A DNA stretch of 64,000 bases from assembly GCA_965544035.1 (NCBI GenBank), contig CBEULR010000006.1, forward strand, positions 1 to 64,000, read 5' to 3'. This DNA comes from CBEULR01 sp965544035. Lineage in GTDB: Bacteria > Bacillota > Desulfotomaculia > Desulfotomaculales > Desulforudaceae. Below, piece after piece: positions 1 to 9,006 of the stretch. The position numbers and the translations under genes were made by a program. Within the stretch, counting starts at the first letter, position 1. Each line of letters begins with the position of its first letter. Below the pieces are notes generated by a model that saw nothing but the letters and a program-made list of their open reading frames with translations, was not told the DNA's origin and did not search any database.

Positions 1-50
1 ATCTAGGAAAAAGCCTGCACCAGTCAATTAATCGCCCCCCTATCATACAA

Positions 51-515
51 TCAGTGACAAAAAGCAGTGTTCATGCTTGCAGGGATAATGGGATGAACAC
101 TGGGAACCCCACTCATTGCAACAAACAAGCCAGTGTTCCAGTTTCCATATGGCGTCTGTAACACCAGTATCGCCCGGCTATCGAATGCCCGGTTCGCGGG
201 CTGCGGTTCCATTTTCTCGGACTGGATCGTTTCCGGCCATATATAGGGGCGTTCACGCCACCTCTCGACCACTTCGGAAGGCAGATTATCCAGCACACGC
301 GGATCAATCATCTCCCAGAATTCAGCCATAGTCATCTCGGTTCCGAAATGTTGCCGAACTAATTCCTGTTGTTCTTCAGTAAAGTGGTAGGTAAATCCGG
401 AACTGTGTGACTGAATACCCGACGTATTCTCGGCTGCCGATACGGAAACCATTCCAATAAACAGTGCTAGAATAGTGCCTGTCAATAACATCCCAAGCGC
501 ACGTAGCGTAAACAT
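51..515 (-). CDS. Hypothetical secreted protein
   Basis: The 154-residue product begins with a clear signal peptide: a basic residue, a hydrophobic core over about residues 7-26, and a small-residue cleavage site near A27/A28. The mature part is short, acidic and aromatic-rich, and matches no family I recognise. ATG at 515 has an AAGGA Shine-Dalgarno sequence at good spacing. It follows the membrane protein at 532-996 by 16 bases and the frameshifted lipoprotein further upstream, so the three look like one unit working at the cell surface. The function is unknown. Confidence 0.6.
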   Translation of the reverse strand: MFTLRALGMLLTGTILALFIGMVSVSAAENTSGIQSHSSGFTYHFTEEQQELVRQHFGTEMTMAEFWEMIDPRVLDNLPSEVVERWRERPYIWPETIQSEKMEPQPANRAFDSRAILVLQTPYGNWNTGLFVAMSGVPSVHPIIPASMNTAFCH

Positions 516-531
516 AGTCGCACTTCCTTAC

Positions 532-996
532 CTATGCCTCAAAACTATTAATTCTGTCCACCTTGATACTGTCTATCAAAACCTTACCAAACCAAACGCC
601 GGCAAGGGTGATGACGTAATACCTGGGGGCCATATCCGTCATATACTGCCAGGGCATTCCCGGTAAGCTCACCGACTGATCAAGGAACGTCATACAAATA
701 CCCATAATCAGCCACATGGGTGTTGCCAGAACCAACGCCGGTACGCCTTGAATTAGTAGTTTAGTCCAGTTCACACCTCTATGAGTGTTCCAGCGATTTA
801 GCAAGGAAGGCAGGCCGAGTAGCATTCCGAAAAGGATAGGAACCAGGTACATGGCAAGGTTGTATCCAAGGCCGCTATATTCTTGCCTCATTATCTCATA
901 CAAAGGAAGGACTACCTGTACACTCAGCCACAGGAACAGGATTAGCAGAACAGTCCAAAACAGTTCCTTTCCAATGAGTCGACCGGTAGGTTTCAT
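532..996 (-). CDS. Hypothetical integral membrane protein
   Basis: This is a 154-residue protein with about four hydrophobic segments (roughly residues 12-32, 45-60, 78-102 and 127-142) and a basic N-terminus, so it is probably a four-helix inner membrane protein. ATG at 996 has a GAGGAGG ribosome binding site about 8 bases upstream. No enzyme motif is visible and I do not recognise the family. It lies between the frameshifted PepSY-like lipoprotein and the secreted protein at 51-515, with short gaps on both sides, which suggests co-transcription. Confidence 0.6.
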   Translation of the reverse strand: MKPTGRLIGKELFWTVLLILFLWLSVQVVLPLYEIMRQEYSGLGYNLAMYLVPILFGMLLGLPSLLNRWNTHRGVNWTKLLIQGVPALVLATPMWLIMGICMTFLDQSVSLPGMPWQYMTDMAPRYYVITLAGVWFGKVLIDSIKVDRINSFEA

Positions 997-1033
997 TGCA
1001 GCGCCTCCTCTAATGGCTGTACTTGAACGCTTT

Positions 1034-1842
1034 CTAATAATAGGACAAACGGCTGACGTTCTTTCGCTCCTCTCCGGTTACCGCATCTATATTGACATCC
1101 ACCAACTGCCTGGATCCGTCACGGAGAATTAACCGTAAAGTCACTTTCCAGTAAGGATTAATACATGGCTCATTACTGAGACTCCACGGCAGATAATCAA
1201 ACTGCAGTTCTGTATGGCGGGCTTCCGCCCGGGGTTTAACCTGAGCAACCGCCAACTCCCGGGCTTTCTCTCTGGAAACCTTTATATCCGGCACCTGAAT
1301 GTGATAAACAGCCTCATAGGCCTCGATGGTGCCGGAAAAGGCGTTAACCGTTACCTCAGCGACATTCGGCGTTCCAAGACCGTACTTTAGCTCAGTCCAA
1401 TCGAACTCAATGTTTCCATCCCAGTCGAAGTCAAACCCTTCCAGTCCTACGTGCCCACAATATTCTCTGTAGAGCAACATTTCTTTGTCTTCAAAACCCA
1501 GATAATTCTCCGGGACGAAGGCCTCCGCCATCTGCCGGGCCTCCTCCCCCGTGATCACAACCTTGCCTTCATTCGGAAGGTCAAACCTCTTGTACCGGGC
1601 AATCCTGTTTTCCTCATCCACGCCAATTGTGACCGAATCTGGAATCTCAAACTCAAGGATGGTCATACCACAGTATTCCGTTTTCCGGTAAAGACCAAGT
1701 CGCTCCGGTCCTTCCCGAGAAACTCTAGTGCCACCTTGTTTGCCTGTGATATCCTGTCGGGGTCGACACTTTCTGTGTTACAACCGGTCCCGGTGTAAAA
1801 CACCAAGACACACAGAAAAACGGCAGCCACCAGTCGAAACAA
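1034..1842 (-). pseudogene. PepSY-like lipoprotein, frameshifted
   Basis: Two overlapping frames form one protein. The first opens at TTG 1842 with an AAGGA site 9 bases upstream. It encodes a lipoprotein signal peptide with its lipobox Cys near residue 21, then about 40 more residues, and stops as TGA overlapping the ATG at 1666. The second frame (1034-1666, 210 residues) continues with PepSY-like repeats. Read upstream of its ATG, the second frame gives L-Y-R-K-T-E-Y-C-G. This resembles L-Y-R-E-Y-C-G in the next internal repeat, which places the shift around 1680-1705. Loss of one base explains the arrangement. No canonical slippery heptamer is present, so a mutation or sequencing error is more likely than programmed frameshifting. 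The intact product would have been an extracytoplasmic lipoprotein of about 270 residues. Confidence 0.6.
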
Positions 1843-2223
1843 GCAACCACATCCTTACCGTCAGGCTTTCGATAATCATGCATCAATATCCATTACAAAA
1901 GCCCCGTGTTGAAGCCGGCAAACAATCTCCCCCAGAACAGAGTGATCAACAGCACCAATAGCAACACGGCGCCCTGAGCTCACCGCGCCACCCTCTTACC
2001 GTTTTTTCTAACACCAGGTTAAGTCATGAGCAAGTATCTGTCTACCGAGTTTGCCCATTATATACAAACATTGGTCTGAAAGCTACAAAAACCTACATAA
2101 CTACAACGCACAAAATCGTTGTTAAATATAAGGAGTAAAGACGGTGGTGAGAACGAAAACGGAGGCAAGCAGTTGGCCCGTCAGGAGTTACTATCAAACG
2201 AAAATGAGTAGCCGTCAGGGTGT
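1843..2223. other. Gene-poor spacer
   Basis: I see no convincing gene here. A minus-strand frame of about 24 hydrophobic codons near 1910-1985 (GTG start, ending L-L-stop) could encode a single-helix peptide, but it lacks a clear ribosome binding site. An 8-bp CCTGACGG motif occurs twice within the last 70 bases, next to the decayed transposase, and may mark the former end of that element. Confidence 0.3.
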
Positions 2224-2751
2224 TTAGGCTTTTGTTCGTTTCAAACCGTCCATACGATTGGGATAGCAGGAAGGTCCATTCGGTCCATAGAGCATTCCCT
2301 CCGCAAACGAATCGACCTGCATTCCCTTGAGGAAATACTTCTCTATAATCCTACTTTTCCCCTGCCACTGACTACCCTGGTCGCTGTAAATAATGCATGG
2401 CCTTCTCTTACTCTAGAGCACTTCGGACGGCGTTCAGTACATAGGAGACTCCCAGACTTTGATCGAGCTACCAACTGATCACATAGCATAGGTACCATTC
2501 GAGTAAGACCACCAGGTACATCCTACCCCTTTGGAGACGAATGCAGGTAATGTCGATACCCCCCACGTGGTTTGGGTGGGCTATCTTAAGGTCGCGCAGC
2601 AGATAGGGGTAGATCCGATGTTCACCGTTGCGTTTGCAAAGATTAGAACCGGGCACAAGCCGGCGATGCCCATCTCGCGCATATCCCGGTAAGCCTTACG
2701 ATAGACCGTGAAGCTTCGCCCCACAACGCGGCCGTGATGCAGTTAGTGTAT
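2224..2751 (-). mobile_element. Degenerate IS3-family transposase remnant
   Basis: Fragments of an IS3-type orfB integrase are readable on the minus strand in more than one frame. A segment with R-D-M-R-E-M-G-I-A-G comes first (near 2660-2700). A frame from about 2656 to 2468 follows, with the rve-type motif around G-I-D-I-T (first catalytic Asp) and R-L-Q-R-G. A further frame contains Y-S-D-Q-G-S-Q-W (second catalytic Asp, near 2375-2400) and runs to a stop at 2224. At least one frameshift and stop codons separate the pieces, and the N-terminal orfA helix-turn-helix is missing, so the element is dead. It splits two functionally unrelated neighbourhoods. Confidence 0.75.
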
Positions 2752-2862
2752 GTGGCTCGATGTTGTTGTAATATGCTAATGGCTATGCTATTCTGAGGCC
2801 AACGGTGACGCTCCGGGGAGGCCGGATGTCACTATAAAGACGGGGAAAGGACGTCTTATCTT

Positions 2863-3309
2863 ATGAAAGACACTAGGACCCCCGCGCAAACCGGGAGACT
2901 GATTGAACGCATGGTAACGGCCGATGCCTTTTCGAAAAGGCTCGGCATCCGTTTCGGTCGCATCACCTCCGGGTATGCCGAGGCGACCCTGACCATCGAT
3001 GAAGGGATGCTGAACTTTGCGGGTCTGACCCACGGCGGCGTGATCTTCTCGCTAGCCGACACCGTGTTCGGTCTGGCAAGCAACGCCTACGGCTGGGTTT
3101 CCCTGGCCATCCACGCCGACATTAGTTTTCTGCAGCCGACCACCCCCGGCGCTGTTCTTACCGCCCGGGCGGTTGAGGAATCCCGCAGCCGCCGGGTCGC
3201 CCATTACCGGGTTACCGTCGAAGACGAGCGGAACCGCCTTATCGCCGTCTTTCACGGCGTGGCCTATATCAAGTCGGAAACGCACACGGCGCCCCCTGCC
3301 GGGGACTAA
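2863..3309 (+). CDS. PaaI-family hotdog thioesterase
   Basis: The 148-residue protein has the hotdog-fold thioesterase signature N-x-x-G-x-x-H-G-G at residues 51-59, followed by L-A-D with Asp66. Length and motif fit the PaaI/YdiI acyl-CoA thioesterase family, which hydrolyses aromatic or medium-chain acyl-CoA thioesters in the cytosol. The substrate cannot be told from sequence. A GAAAGGA element lies upstream of ATG 2863. The stop is directly followed by the DUF1992 gene, so the two are probably transcribed together. Confidence 0.8.
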   Translation: MKDTRTPAQTGRLIERMVTADAFSKRLGIRFGRITSGYAEATLTIDEGMLNFAGLTHGGVIFSLADTVFGLASNAYGWVSLAIHADISFLQPTTPGAVLTARAVEESRSRRVAHYRVTVEDERNRLIAVFHGVAYIKSETHTAPPAGD

Positions 3310-3310
3310 T

Positions 3311-3721
3311 ATGATTACTCTCTGGGTGATGAAAATGGATGCCATCGCGCTCCTTGCCGAAAGCAAAATCAGGGAGGCCATCCGGAAAGGCGAACTGGAC
3401 AACCTGCCCAACAAGGGCCGGCCTTTGGATTTGGAAGATCTGAGCCGGGTTCCCGAAGAACTGCGGGCCGCGTACATCATACTGAAGAATGCCAATGTAC
3501 TGCCCGAGGAAGTCAAACTCCGCAAGGAAATCGTATCTCTTCAAAACCTGATCAACTGCTGCCACGAACCCGACGAACGAAAAACCCTCGAAAAAAAGCT
3601 GACCCAAAAGGTGCTCCGGTTTGACCTTTTGATGGAGAAAAGAGGGTTGAATTCCGCCCTTGGGGCTTACAAAGGGAAAATATACCGGAAGTTAGGCGGT
3701 CGGCATGTTCCAAACCCTTAA
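3311..3721 (+). CDS. DUF1992 domain protein
   Basis: A 136-residue protein with the family signature A-E-x-K-I-R-E-A-I-x-x-G-E-F/L-D-N-L-x-x-x-G-x-P near residues 16-38, as in the DUF1992 domain of DnaJC28-like and YhdN-like proteins. The role is not established. It is charged, lacks membrane segments and is probably cytosolic. ATG 3311 lies 6 bases after a GGGGAC site and just after the thioesterase stop; ATG 3329 in the same frame is an alternative. It converges with the TauE-like gene. Confidence 0.75.
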   Translation: MITLWVMKMDAIALLAESKIREAIRKGELDNLPNKGRPLDLEDLSRVPEELRAAYIILKNANVLPEEVKLRKEIVSLQNLINCCHEPDERKTLEKKLTQKVLRFDLLMEKRGLNSALGAYKGKIYRKLGGRHVPNP

Positions 3722-3799
3722 AGTCGTGCGTCCGGTGCGAACAGCGTAGCGGCCTGTCCGACTAAACATCGTTGCTGACACGGGCACACGCCATTCTCC

Positions 3800-4582
3800 C
3801 TATTTAATCAGCAGACTCAGACCGGTCAGGGTGAGAAATAGGAGAACGATCCGGTAAAACAGTTCGTTCGGAATCCGCTCGAAAACACATATACCAAACA
3901 CTGTTCCCACTGTGGTCACCGGCAGCAGCAGTACACTGTTCACAAAGACCGGACCGGTCAGCAGTCCGGTGAGGCTGTACAACACCACGCCATAGGCGCT
4001 GCTGAAGAGGAAGAAGCTCTGCAGCGTGGCCTTCATCGTATACTTGTCCCCGCCTTCCCCTACCGAGTAAATCACGGCCAGGGGACAACCTGAAAAGTAG
4101 GCACCCATCAGACTGCCCGCCGCCATACCGAACAGTCCTCCCCGGACGATCCGGCAGCTTTCCCTTGTATGTTCGTCTTGTTGTGCATCGGCACGTCGGT
4201 CGTACGTTTCCGCTGTAGAGCATCGACGATCCTGCACTGACTGCCACACCGTCTGAACCACCACGACGAGCACGATCAGGCCCAGAATCTTCTCCACCCA
4301 AAACCCATCCACGCGCGCCAAAAACAAGACTCCCGCCGGTACGCCGAGAATTCCTCCCAGGATCAGGGGGAGCGTACGGCGGGGAGATATGTGCCGTCTA
4401 AGTCGGGCCACCTGAATGATATTGTGACCCAACGTATGAATGGAAAGGAAAGCAACGGCCGCCTTAATGTCAAATAAGAAGGAAAACACGGTCAGTGCCA
4501 GCAGGGTGAAGCCGAAGCCCGAGACTCCTCCGATCAAAGACGCTCCCAGGAGTACAAACAGGCAGATGATCCCCTCCGGCAC
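3800..4582 (-). CDS. TauE/SafE-family anion exporter
   Basis: This is a 260-residue polytopic membrane protein with about eight hydrophobic segments in two halves joined by a charged linker (about residues 115-145). The N-terminal G-G-x-S-G-F-G-F motif is typical of the TauE/SafE (DUF81) family, whose members move sulfite, sulfoacetate or other small organic anions. GTG 4582 has an AGGAGGGG site 8 bases upstream. It lies downstream of RDD, DASS and LctP transporter genes on the same strand. The substrate is not determinable, but the nearby sulfotransferase makes a sulfur anion plausible. Confidence 0.8.
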   Translation of the reverse strand: MPEGIICLFVLLGASLIGGVSGFGFTLLALTVFSFLFDIKAAVAFLSIHTLGHNIIQVARLRRHISPRRTLPLILGGILGVPAGVLFLARVDGFWVEKILGLIVLVVVVQTVWQSVQDRRCSTAETYDRRADAQQDEHTRESCRIVRGGLFGMAAGSLMGAYFSGCPLAVIYSVGEGGDKYTMKATLQSFFLFSSAYGVVLYSLTGLLTGPVFVNSVLLLPVTTVGTVFGICVFERIPNELFYRIVLLFLTLTGLSLLIK

Positions 4583-4616
4583 GTGTTACCCCTCCTACCG
4601 GCACTCTTAAATCGCC

Positions 4617-5153
4617 TCACTGTACCGAATTGTACACGTCCGTCTCAATAACCTGTGTTTTCGCCATCTGATCACCCAGGCGCCGCCCGCTCCTATCGGC
4701 CAAGACCAGCACCGGTTCGACCAGTGAGCCGATATAAGGAATGAAATTCACCACGATTATCGTAAACTGGCGCATCGCCGAGCGCCATCGGGTGCAGGGA
4801 CGCCGATCGTTAAGAGTGACGACCATCAGCCCCAAAATCTTTTTCCCGATGCTCTGCCCGCCCGGCCAGCCGTCCTTCACCAAAAAGTAAACCGTACCCC
4901 ATAGCAAGGAGGGAATCCAGAGAAACACCCGGATCGTCTGTGCCGACTCCATACTCACCATCAGCAGGTATACGATTCCCGCCGGTCCCCAGGCCACCGC
5001 CAGGTCGATCAGCAGGGCCAGAAACCGTTTGTGCAGAGGCGCCTTGGGATACGCGGGCGTTTCCTCCCCGGTCTTTATTTGATACTCCGGTTGCGTTTCA
5101 GGGGCCGGAGGAACAATGTCGCCAAGGATCTGCTTGCGAAGATTGTCCAGCAT
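4617..5153 (-). CDS. RDD family membrane protein
   Basis: The 178-residue protein has a soluble proline-rich N-terminus (1-40) and then the RDD domain: Arg43 and Asp50 in R-F-L-A-L-L-I-D, a G-Q-S-I-G-K-K-I-L-G-L motif, and a C-terminal D-R-S-G-R-R-L-G-D segment, with about three membrane helices. RDD proteins have no single known role, though some take part in ion exchange. ATG 5153 has a TAGGAGGT site. A short gap to the TauE-like gene suggests co-transcription. Confidence 0.8.
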   Translation of the reverse strand: MLDNLRKQILGDIVPPAPETQPEYQIKTGEETPAYPKAPLHKRFLALLIDLAVAWGPAGIVYLLMVSMESAQTIRVFLWIPSLLWGTVYFLVKDGWPGGQSIGKKILGLMVVTLNDRRPCTRWRSAMRQFTIIVVNFIPYIGSLVEPVLVLADRSGRRLGDQMAKTQVIETDVYNSVQ

Positions 5154-5299
5154 ACTGCGTACCTCCTACGAAGGCTGAAGGCCCCCTGCCCTGGCCGCCT
5201 ACAGCCCGTGATAATAAGGTAAGAGACGGGCACGGGATCGGCCCCGGCCTTCGCCGGGGCCGACCGTGTCGGACGTTTACCCTTAAAACAGCCGCACAA

Positions 5300-6793
5300 C
5301 TACATACCCGGCGGGAGCATGTAGAAGTCCAGCTTCAGAATGGCAACCGTGACAATGAAGTACAGTATGGTAACCACGGCCGACAGCACGGCGACCCCCA
5401 TCCCGTAAACAAACATCCGTCTGATGTTCGCCCCGAAACCGGCGGCAATCGCCTGGGCGCCGGTGGCGGAGACGATGGCAAAGCTCCAGCTGAGCGAAGC
5501 ACCCGCGATCCAAACCCAGGCCACCGCTCCGTACTCCAGCCCGGCCCAGTTATGGAAGGCATCGAGCATCAACGGGATCAGGACCCCGGCCGCCGCCGTA
5601 TCGGTAATAAACTGTGATAGGAAGGTTGATCCGGCACTGACCGCAATGATCGCCGGCACCGTACCGGCGTCGATCATCGGCTGCAGCCAGGAGGCAAATA
5701 CCACACTCGCGCCGGTCTCATTCAGTATGCGGCCAAGCGCAACCGCAGCCGGCCAGATAAAGACGATGCCCACCGGGAAGTGGTCCCTCACCGTCTGTAA
5801 TGACAGTACAGTCTCGCCTTTCTCCCTGACCGACGGGATGAAAAACAGGAGCGTCGCAAAGATAAAGAACAGAGGCGACGGATGCAGCCACTCCCAAGCC
5901 GGCCCGGAGATATGGTCGGCGTAAAACGGGCGGAAGATGACCAGGAGAATCATAAATACGAAACCGTAGGCGCACAGCTTTTCTTCAAACCCCATTGGGC
6001 CCATCTCTTTAAGCTCTTCCCGGTAAAAATCCCGGCTGCCCTTGAACTTGAGCTCCTCGGGATCGGGCTTCATCACGTAATAGAAGAACAGGGCCACGGA
6101 TGCCATCACCAGGAGCGATACGGGGAGCATCCGCAGGGACCAGTCAAGGAAGAACACTTCCCGGCCAAGGTAGTCCGTGAGAAAACTCCAGGTGACCAGT
6201 GCCTGGCCGCCGCCCAGGGGCGTGACCATCCCGCCGATCGAGGCACCCCAGGCCACCGCGATCAGGATATTTGAGGCGGCCTTGCTGTTAAAGCGGTCCT
6301 GATGAGTCTTGTAGCCGACATACAGCAGGGCGGATACCGCAATCGGAGTAAAAATCGCCCCGACCGGAGTGTTGCCCATTACGAAGCTGACAGTACCGCA
6401 CAGGAGAAACCAGCCCACGGCCTGCGTCCGGGAGTCGTTGCTGAACTTGCTAAGAAACCCGAGCGCCACTCGCCGGGCCAGCCCCCACTTAGCCCACGCA
6501 CAGGTAAGGAGCGAGGCACCGAGGATCAGGAACAAGTCTTTGTGCATGTACAGCTTCAATAAGTTCTCGCGGTCCACAAACGGGTAAAAGCAGACCACGG
6601 CAAACGGCACCAGGCAGGTGACCTTCATGTCGACGGCATCCGTGATCCACCAGTACACCATCCAGAACAGAATGCCGAACCCGATCCTGGCCTCTAACGG
6701 ACCCAAAAAGGGAAGCAACAGAGCGACAACAAACAGAAGAGGACCGACTATTATTTTCAGATGTTTATCCGCAGTCACATTCTCAGAGGCCAT
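5300..6793 (-). CDS. DASS/SLC13-family anion permease
   Basis: This is a 497-residue transporter with about 12 hydrophobic segments and two inverted half-repeats. The half-repeats carry M-G-N-T-P-V-G-A and F-I-T-D-T-A-A-A-G at the places where SLC13/DASS carriers have their paired S-N-T motifs. Family members import dicarboxylates, citrate or sulfate with sodium. The altered S-N-T triplets (G-N-T and T-D-T) mean the substrate should not be assumed. I chose ATG 6793, which lies 8 bases after GGGGGA; ATG 6799 is too close to that site. A long leader with two large hairpins precedes it. Confidence 0.85.
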   Translation of the reverse strand: MASENVTADKHLKIIVGPLLFVVALLLPFLGPLEARIGFGILFWMVYWWITDAVDMKVTCLVPFAVVCFYPFVDRENLLKLYMHKDLFLILGASLLTCAWAKWGLARRVALGFLSKFSNDSRTQAVGWFLLCGTVSFVMGNTPVGAIFTPIAVSALLYVGYKTHQDRFNSKAASNILIAVAWGASIGGMVTPLGGGQALVTWSFLTDYLGREVFFLDWSLRMLPVSLLVMASVALFFYYVMKPDPEELKFKGSRDFYREELKEMGPMGFEEKLCAYGFVFMILLVIFRPFYADHISGPAWEWLHPSPLFFIFATLLFFIPSVREKGETVLSLQTVRDHFPVGIVFIWPAAVALGRILNETGASVVFASWLQPMIDAGTVPAIIAVSAGSTFLSQFITDTAAAGVLIPLMLDAFHNWAGLEYGAVAWVWIAGASLSWSFAIVSATGAQAIAAGFGANIRRMFVYGMGVAVLSAVVTILYFIVTVAILKLDFYMLPPGM

Positions 6794-6887
6794 GCTCATT
6801 TCCCCCTTTTTTGAACAAATCAAGTTACTCACAATTAGGTCACTATTGACATCATGCGAAAGACCCTGTACATTCGGAACTAACGCT

Positions 6888-6930
6888 TCACGAGACAGAG
6901 AGAGGGGTAGTTATTGTATCTGTCTCGTGA
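6888..6930. repeat. 12-bp perfect inverted repeat
   Basis: TCACGAGACAGA at 6888-6899 is mirrored exactly by TCTGTCTCGTGA at 6919-6930, with a 19-base spacer. It lies about 95 bases upstream of the DASS permease start in a 391-base gene-free stretch. No T-run follows on either strand, so it is more likely an operator or an mRNA leader stem than a terminator. Confidence 0.6.
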
Positions 6931-6997
6931 CGTGAGCTGCCGGACACATCGACCAGTGTACACAACCCACCGTTACATCACAAACTCTTTCTATCAC

Positions 6998-7056
6998 CTC
7001 CCGGCAGCCCGGGGGTCTTGCCTGCGTCGGACCCCCGGAGCACCCGATGCCGGGAG
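6998..7056. repeat. Nested GC-rich stem-loop in permease leader
   Basis: An outer 9-bp stem (CTCCCGGCA at 6998-7006 with TGCCGGGAG at 7048-7056) encloses an inner stem of about ten pairs (CCGGGGGTC with GACCCCCGG). It lies between lctP and the DASS permease. No T-run follows it on the minus strand. It may be a processing or stability element between the two genes, or part of the permease leader. Confidence 0.55.
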
Positions 7057-7184
7057 CACTGCCGCCGGACTCCCTGGCCCGGATCTCCGGTGGCGGGCTC
7101 CCAAGGCATTTGGGGTAGCAAATCCAACATTGTACTCACCGTGGTTCTTCCACACAACCGTCCAACCGTAGTCGATCAGGCCCT

Positions 7185-8921
7185 CTAAAACACGTGCTGC
7201 TGAAGCATGGACACCGCTCCGATTATCGTCGCCAGCACTAGACTGGCCAGCCATACCCGTTTGAGCAGATCGGCTTCCCGGCCCGCCAGTCCCAGTGCGC
7301 CGGTGGCAATAACCAGATTCTGAGGTGTTATGGCCTTACCCATCGTTCCGCCTGAAGCCAGTGTCCCGGCTGAAAGGGCGGGATCGACCCCGATTTGCTC
7401 GCCGGCCACCACGGACAGGTTCCCGAACAGAGCATTTGAAGCCGCCACACTGCCCGCCAGGGTACAACCCAGCGCCCCCAGGAAAGTGGTGGCCATCGGA
7501 AACCAGAAGCCGGTGGAGGCAAAGGCCAGCCCAATGGTATAAGTCATTGCCGAATAGTTCATCAGATACGCGATGCCCAGGATACTGATGATCGTTAAAC
7601 CGGGAAACAACAGCTGTTTCACCGTTTTGCCATAAATCACCGCCGCCCGGTTGGGCTTGATCCCCAGCGATATGGCCGCCAACACACCTGCGAAGAATAC
7701 GAGCGATCCGCCCACCAATAGCAGGGGCTGCTGATACACCGCCTGATAGGCCTCCGGCCGGGCAACCACCGGAGCCGTCTTGTACACCATATTGTGCAGA
7801 CCAGGCCATTCAATACTCACCGTGCTGATCGCACTCAGCCAGTGTTTCAATCCGGTCCCGTTAACCAGCCCGATTACCGCGACCAGCAGGACATAAGGAG
7901 ACCACGCCCGGATCACCTCTCCGGCAGAGGCCTTCGCCCCGGAGTGTCGGGATTCGGTTGCCGGGTCATCGTTGGGTAGCAGCCACGTTTCTCCCGGCCG
8001 CCAGTAGTGTAGGATCAACAGCGTTGTAAGGATGGCCGCCAGCGCGGCCGCAATACCGACCACGTACGGTCCGATGAAACTGGCAACTATAGCGGCCACA
8101 ATACCATAAGCCAATCCAACGGCCACGGTGATCGGCCAGACGCCCTTGAGCCCCTTCCATCCGGACATCACCAGCACCAGAAGCGCCGGGCACAGCGCCG
8201 AGACTACGGGAGTCTGGCTCCCGATAATCGCGGTCAGGGCATTAATGTCCAGATCGGTTACCGAGCTCAGAATCACAACCGGCATCCCCTGGGTCCCCCA
8301 GGCACTGGGGTGGGTGTCGGCCAACAGGACGATAACCGCCGCCATCAGTGGCGGGAAACCCAGCCCGGCCAGCATCGCCCCCACGATCGCAATCGGAGCC
8401 CCAAAAGCAGCCAGACTTTCAAGCAGAGTTGTAAAGCCGAAACCGATCAGCACCGTCTGCAGTCTGCGGTCGTGCGTCACGTAGCCCAGCGATTTCTTGA
8501 CGACCTCAAAGTAGCCGCTGTCCACCAGCATGTTGAAAATCCAGACCGCACTGGCCAGCGTCCAAAGAATCGGGAAAACAGCCATCATCATCCCCATCGT
8601 GGTGCTGCTTAAAGCCAGTACCGGCGGCATCTTCCAAACTATGATCGCCAGCATCATAGTGACGGCCAGCGCGGACAGAGCGGATATATGGGCCGGCTTT
8701 TTGAGAGCAAGCAGTCCGAACATCACCACTACCGGTGTGAGAGCCAACAGCGAGGACACCAGGAGGCTTCCCTGGAAGGGGGCGTAGTTTTGATACCACA
8801 CCCCGCCGGCTTCACCACCAAACGCGGCAGTAGGCGCAAGAATGGCGCCAATGAGCACACCTGCGGCGATGACCGGGAATCGAATGGACTTGTGCTGTCT
8901 GAACGTCGATCTTGGTTTCAT
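7185..8921 (-). CDS. lctP: L-lactate permease family transporter
   Basis: The 578-residue protein has about 13-14 hydrophobic segments. It has LctP-family motifs such as G-F-G-F-T-T-L-L-E-S-L-A-A-F-G-A-P and, near the C-terminus, S-G-G-T-M-G-K-A-I-T-P-Q-N. LctP carriers import lactate and related 2-hydroxy acids such as glycolate with protons; sulfolactate transport has also been proposed for some relatives. I chose ATG 8921 as the start; upstream in-frame codons add a short basic tail without hydrophobic character. The gene lies between the sulfotransferase and the DASS permease on the same strand. Confidence 0.85.
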   Translation of the reverse strand: MKPRSTFRQHKSIRFPVIAAGVLIGAILAPTAAFGGEAGGVWYQNYAPFQGSLLVSSLLALTPVVVMFGLLALKKPAHISALSALAVTMMLAIIVWKMPPVLALSSTTMGMMMAVFPILWTLASAVWIFNMLVDSGYFEVVKKSLGYVTHDRRLQTVLIGFGFTTLLESLAAFGAPIAIVGAMLAGLGFPPLMAAVIVLLADTHPSAWGTQGMPVVILSSVTDLDINALTAIIGSQTPVVSALCPALLVLVMSGWKGLKGVWPITVAVGLAYGIVAAIVASFIGPYVVGIAAALAAILTTLLILHYWRPGETWLLPNDDPATESRHSGAKASAGEVIRAWSPYVLLVAVIGLVNGTGLKHWLSAISTVSIEWPGLHNMVYKTAPVVARPEAYQAVYQQPLLLVGGSLVFFAGVLAAISLGIKPNRAAVIYGKTVKQLLFPGLTIISILGIAYLMNYSAMTYTIGLAFASTGFWFPMATTFLGALGCTLAGSVAASNALFGNLSVVAGEQIGVDPALSAGTLASGGTMGKAITPQNLVIATGALGLAGREADLLKRVWLASLVLATIIGAVSMLQQHVF

Positions 8922-8962
8922 TCTGCTCACTCTACTCCTGATTGTCTGGACTGACACGGCTC

Positions 8963-8990
8963 CACGACCGGCCATTAATAGCCGGTCGTG
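8963..8990. repeat. 10-bp perfect stem between sulfotransferase and lctP
   Basis: CACGACCGGC and GCCGGTCGTG are perfect complements separated by 8 bases. No T-run follows on the minus strand. The stem sits in the short gap between the two co-directional genes and may act as a weak terminator or processing site. Confidence 0.5.
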
Positions 8991-9006
8991 TGCTCGCTAT
9001 AGAATT

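Noticed and set aside
1660..1720. Programmed ribosomal frameshift in the PepSY lipoprotein
   Set aside because: No X-XXY-YYZ slippery heptamer in the zero frame and no clear downstream stimulatory stem; a mutation or sequencing error is simpler.
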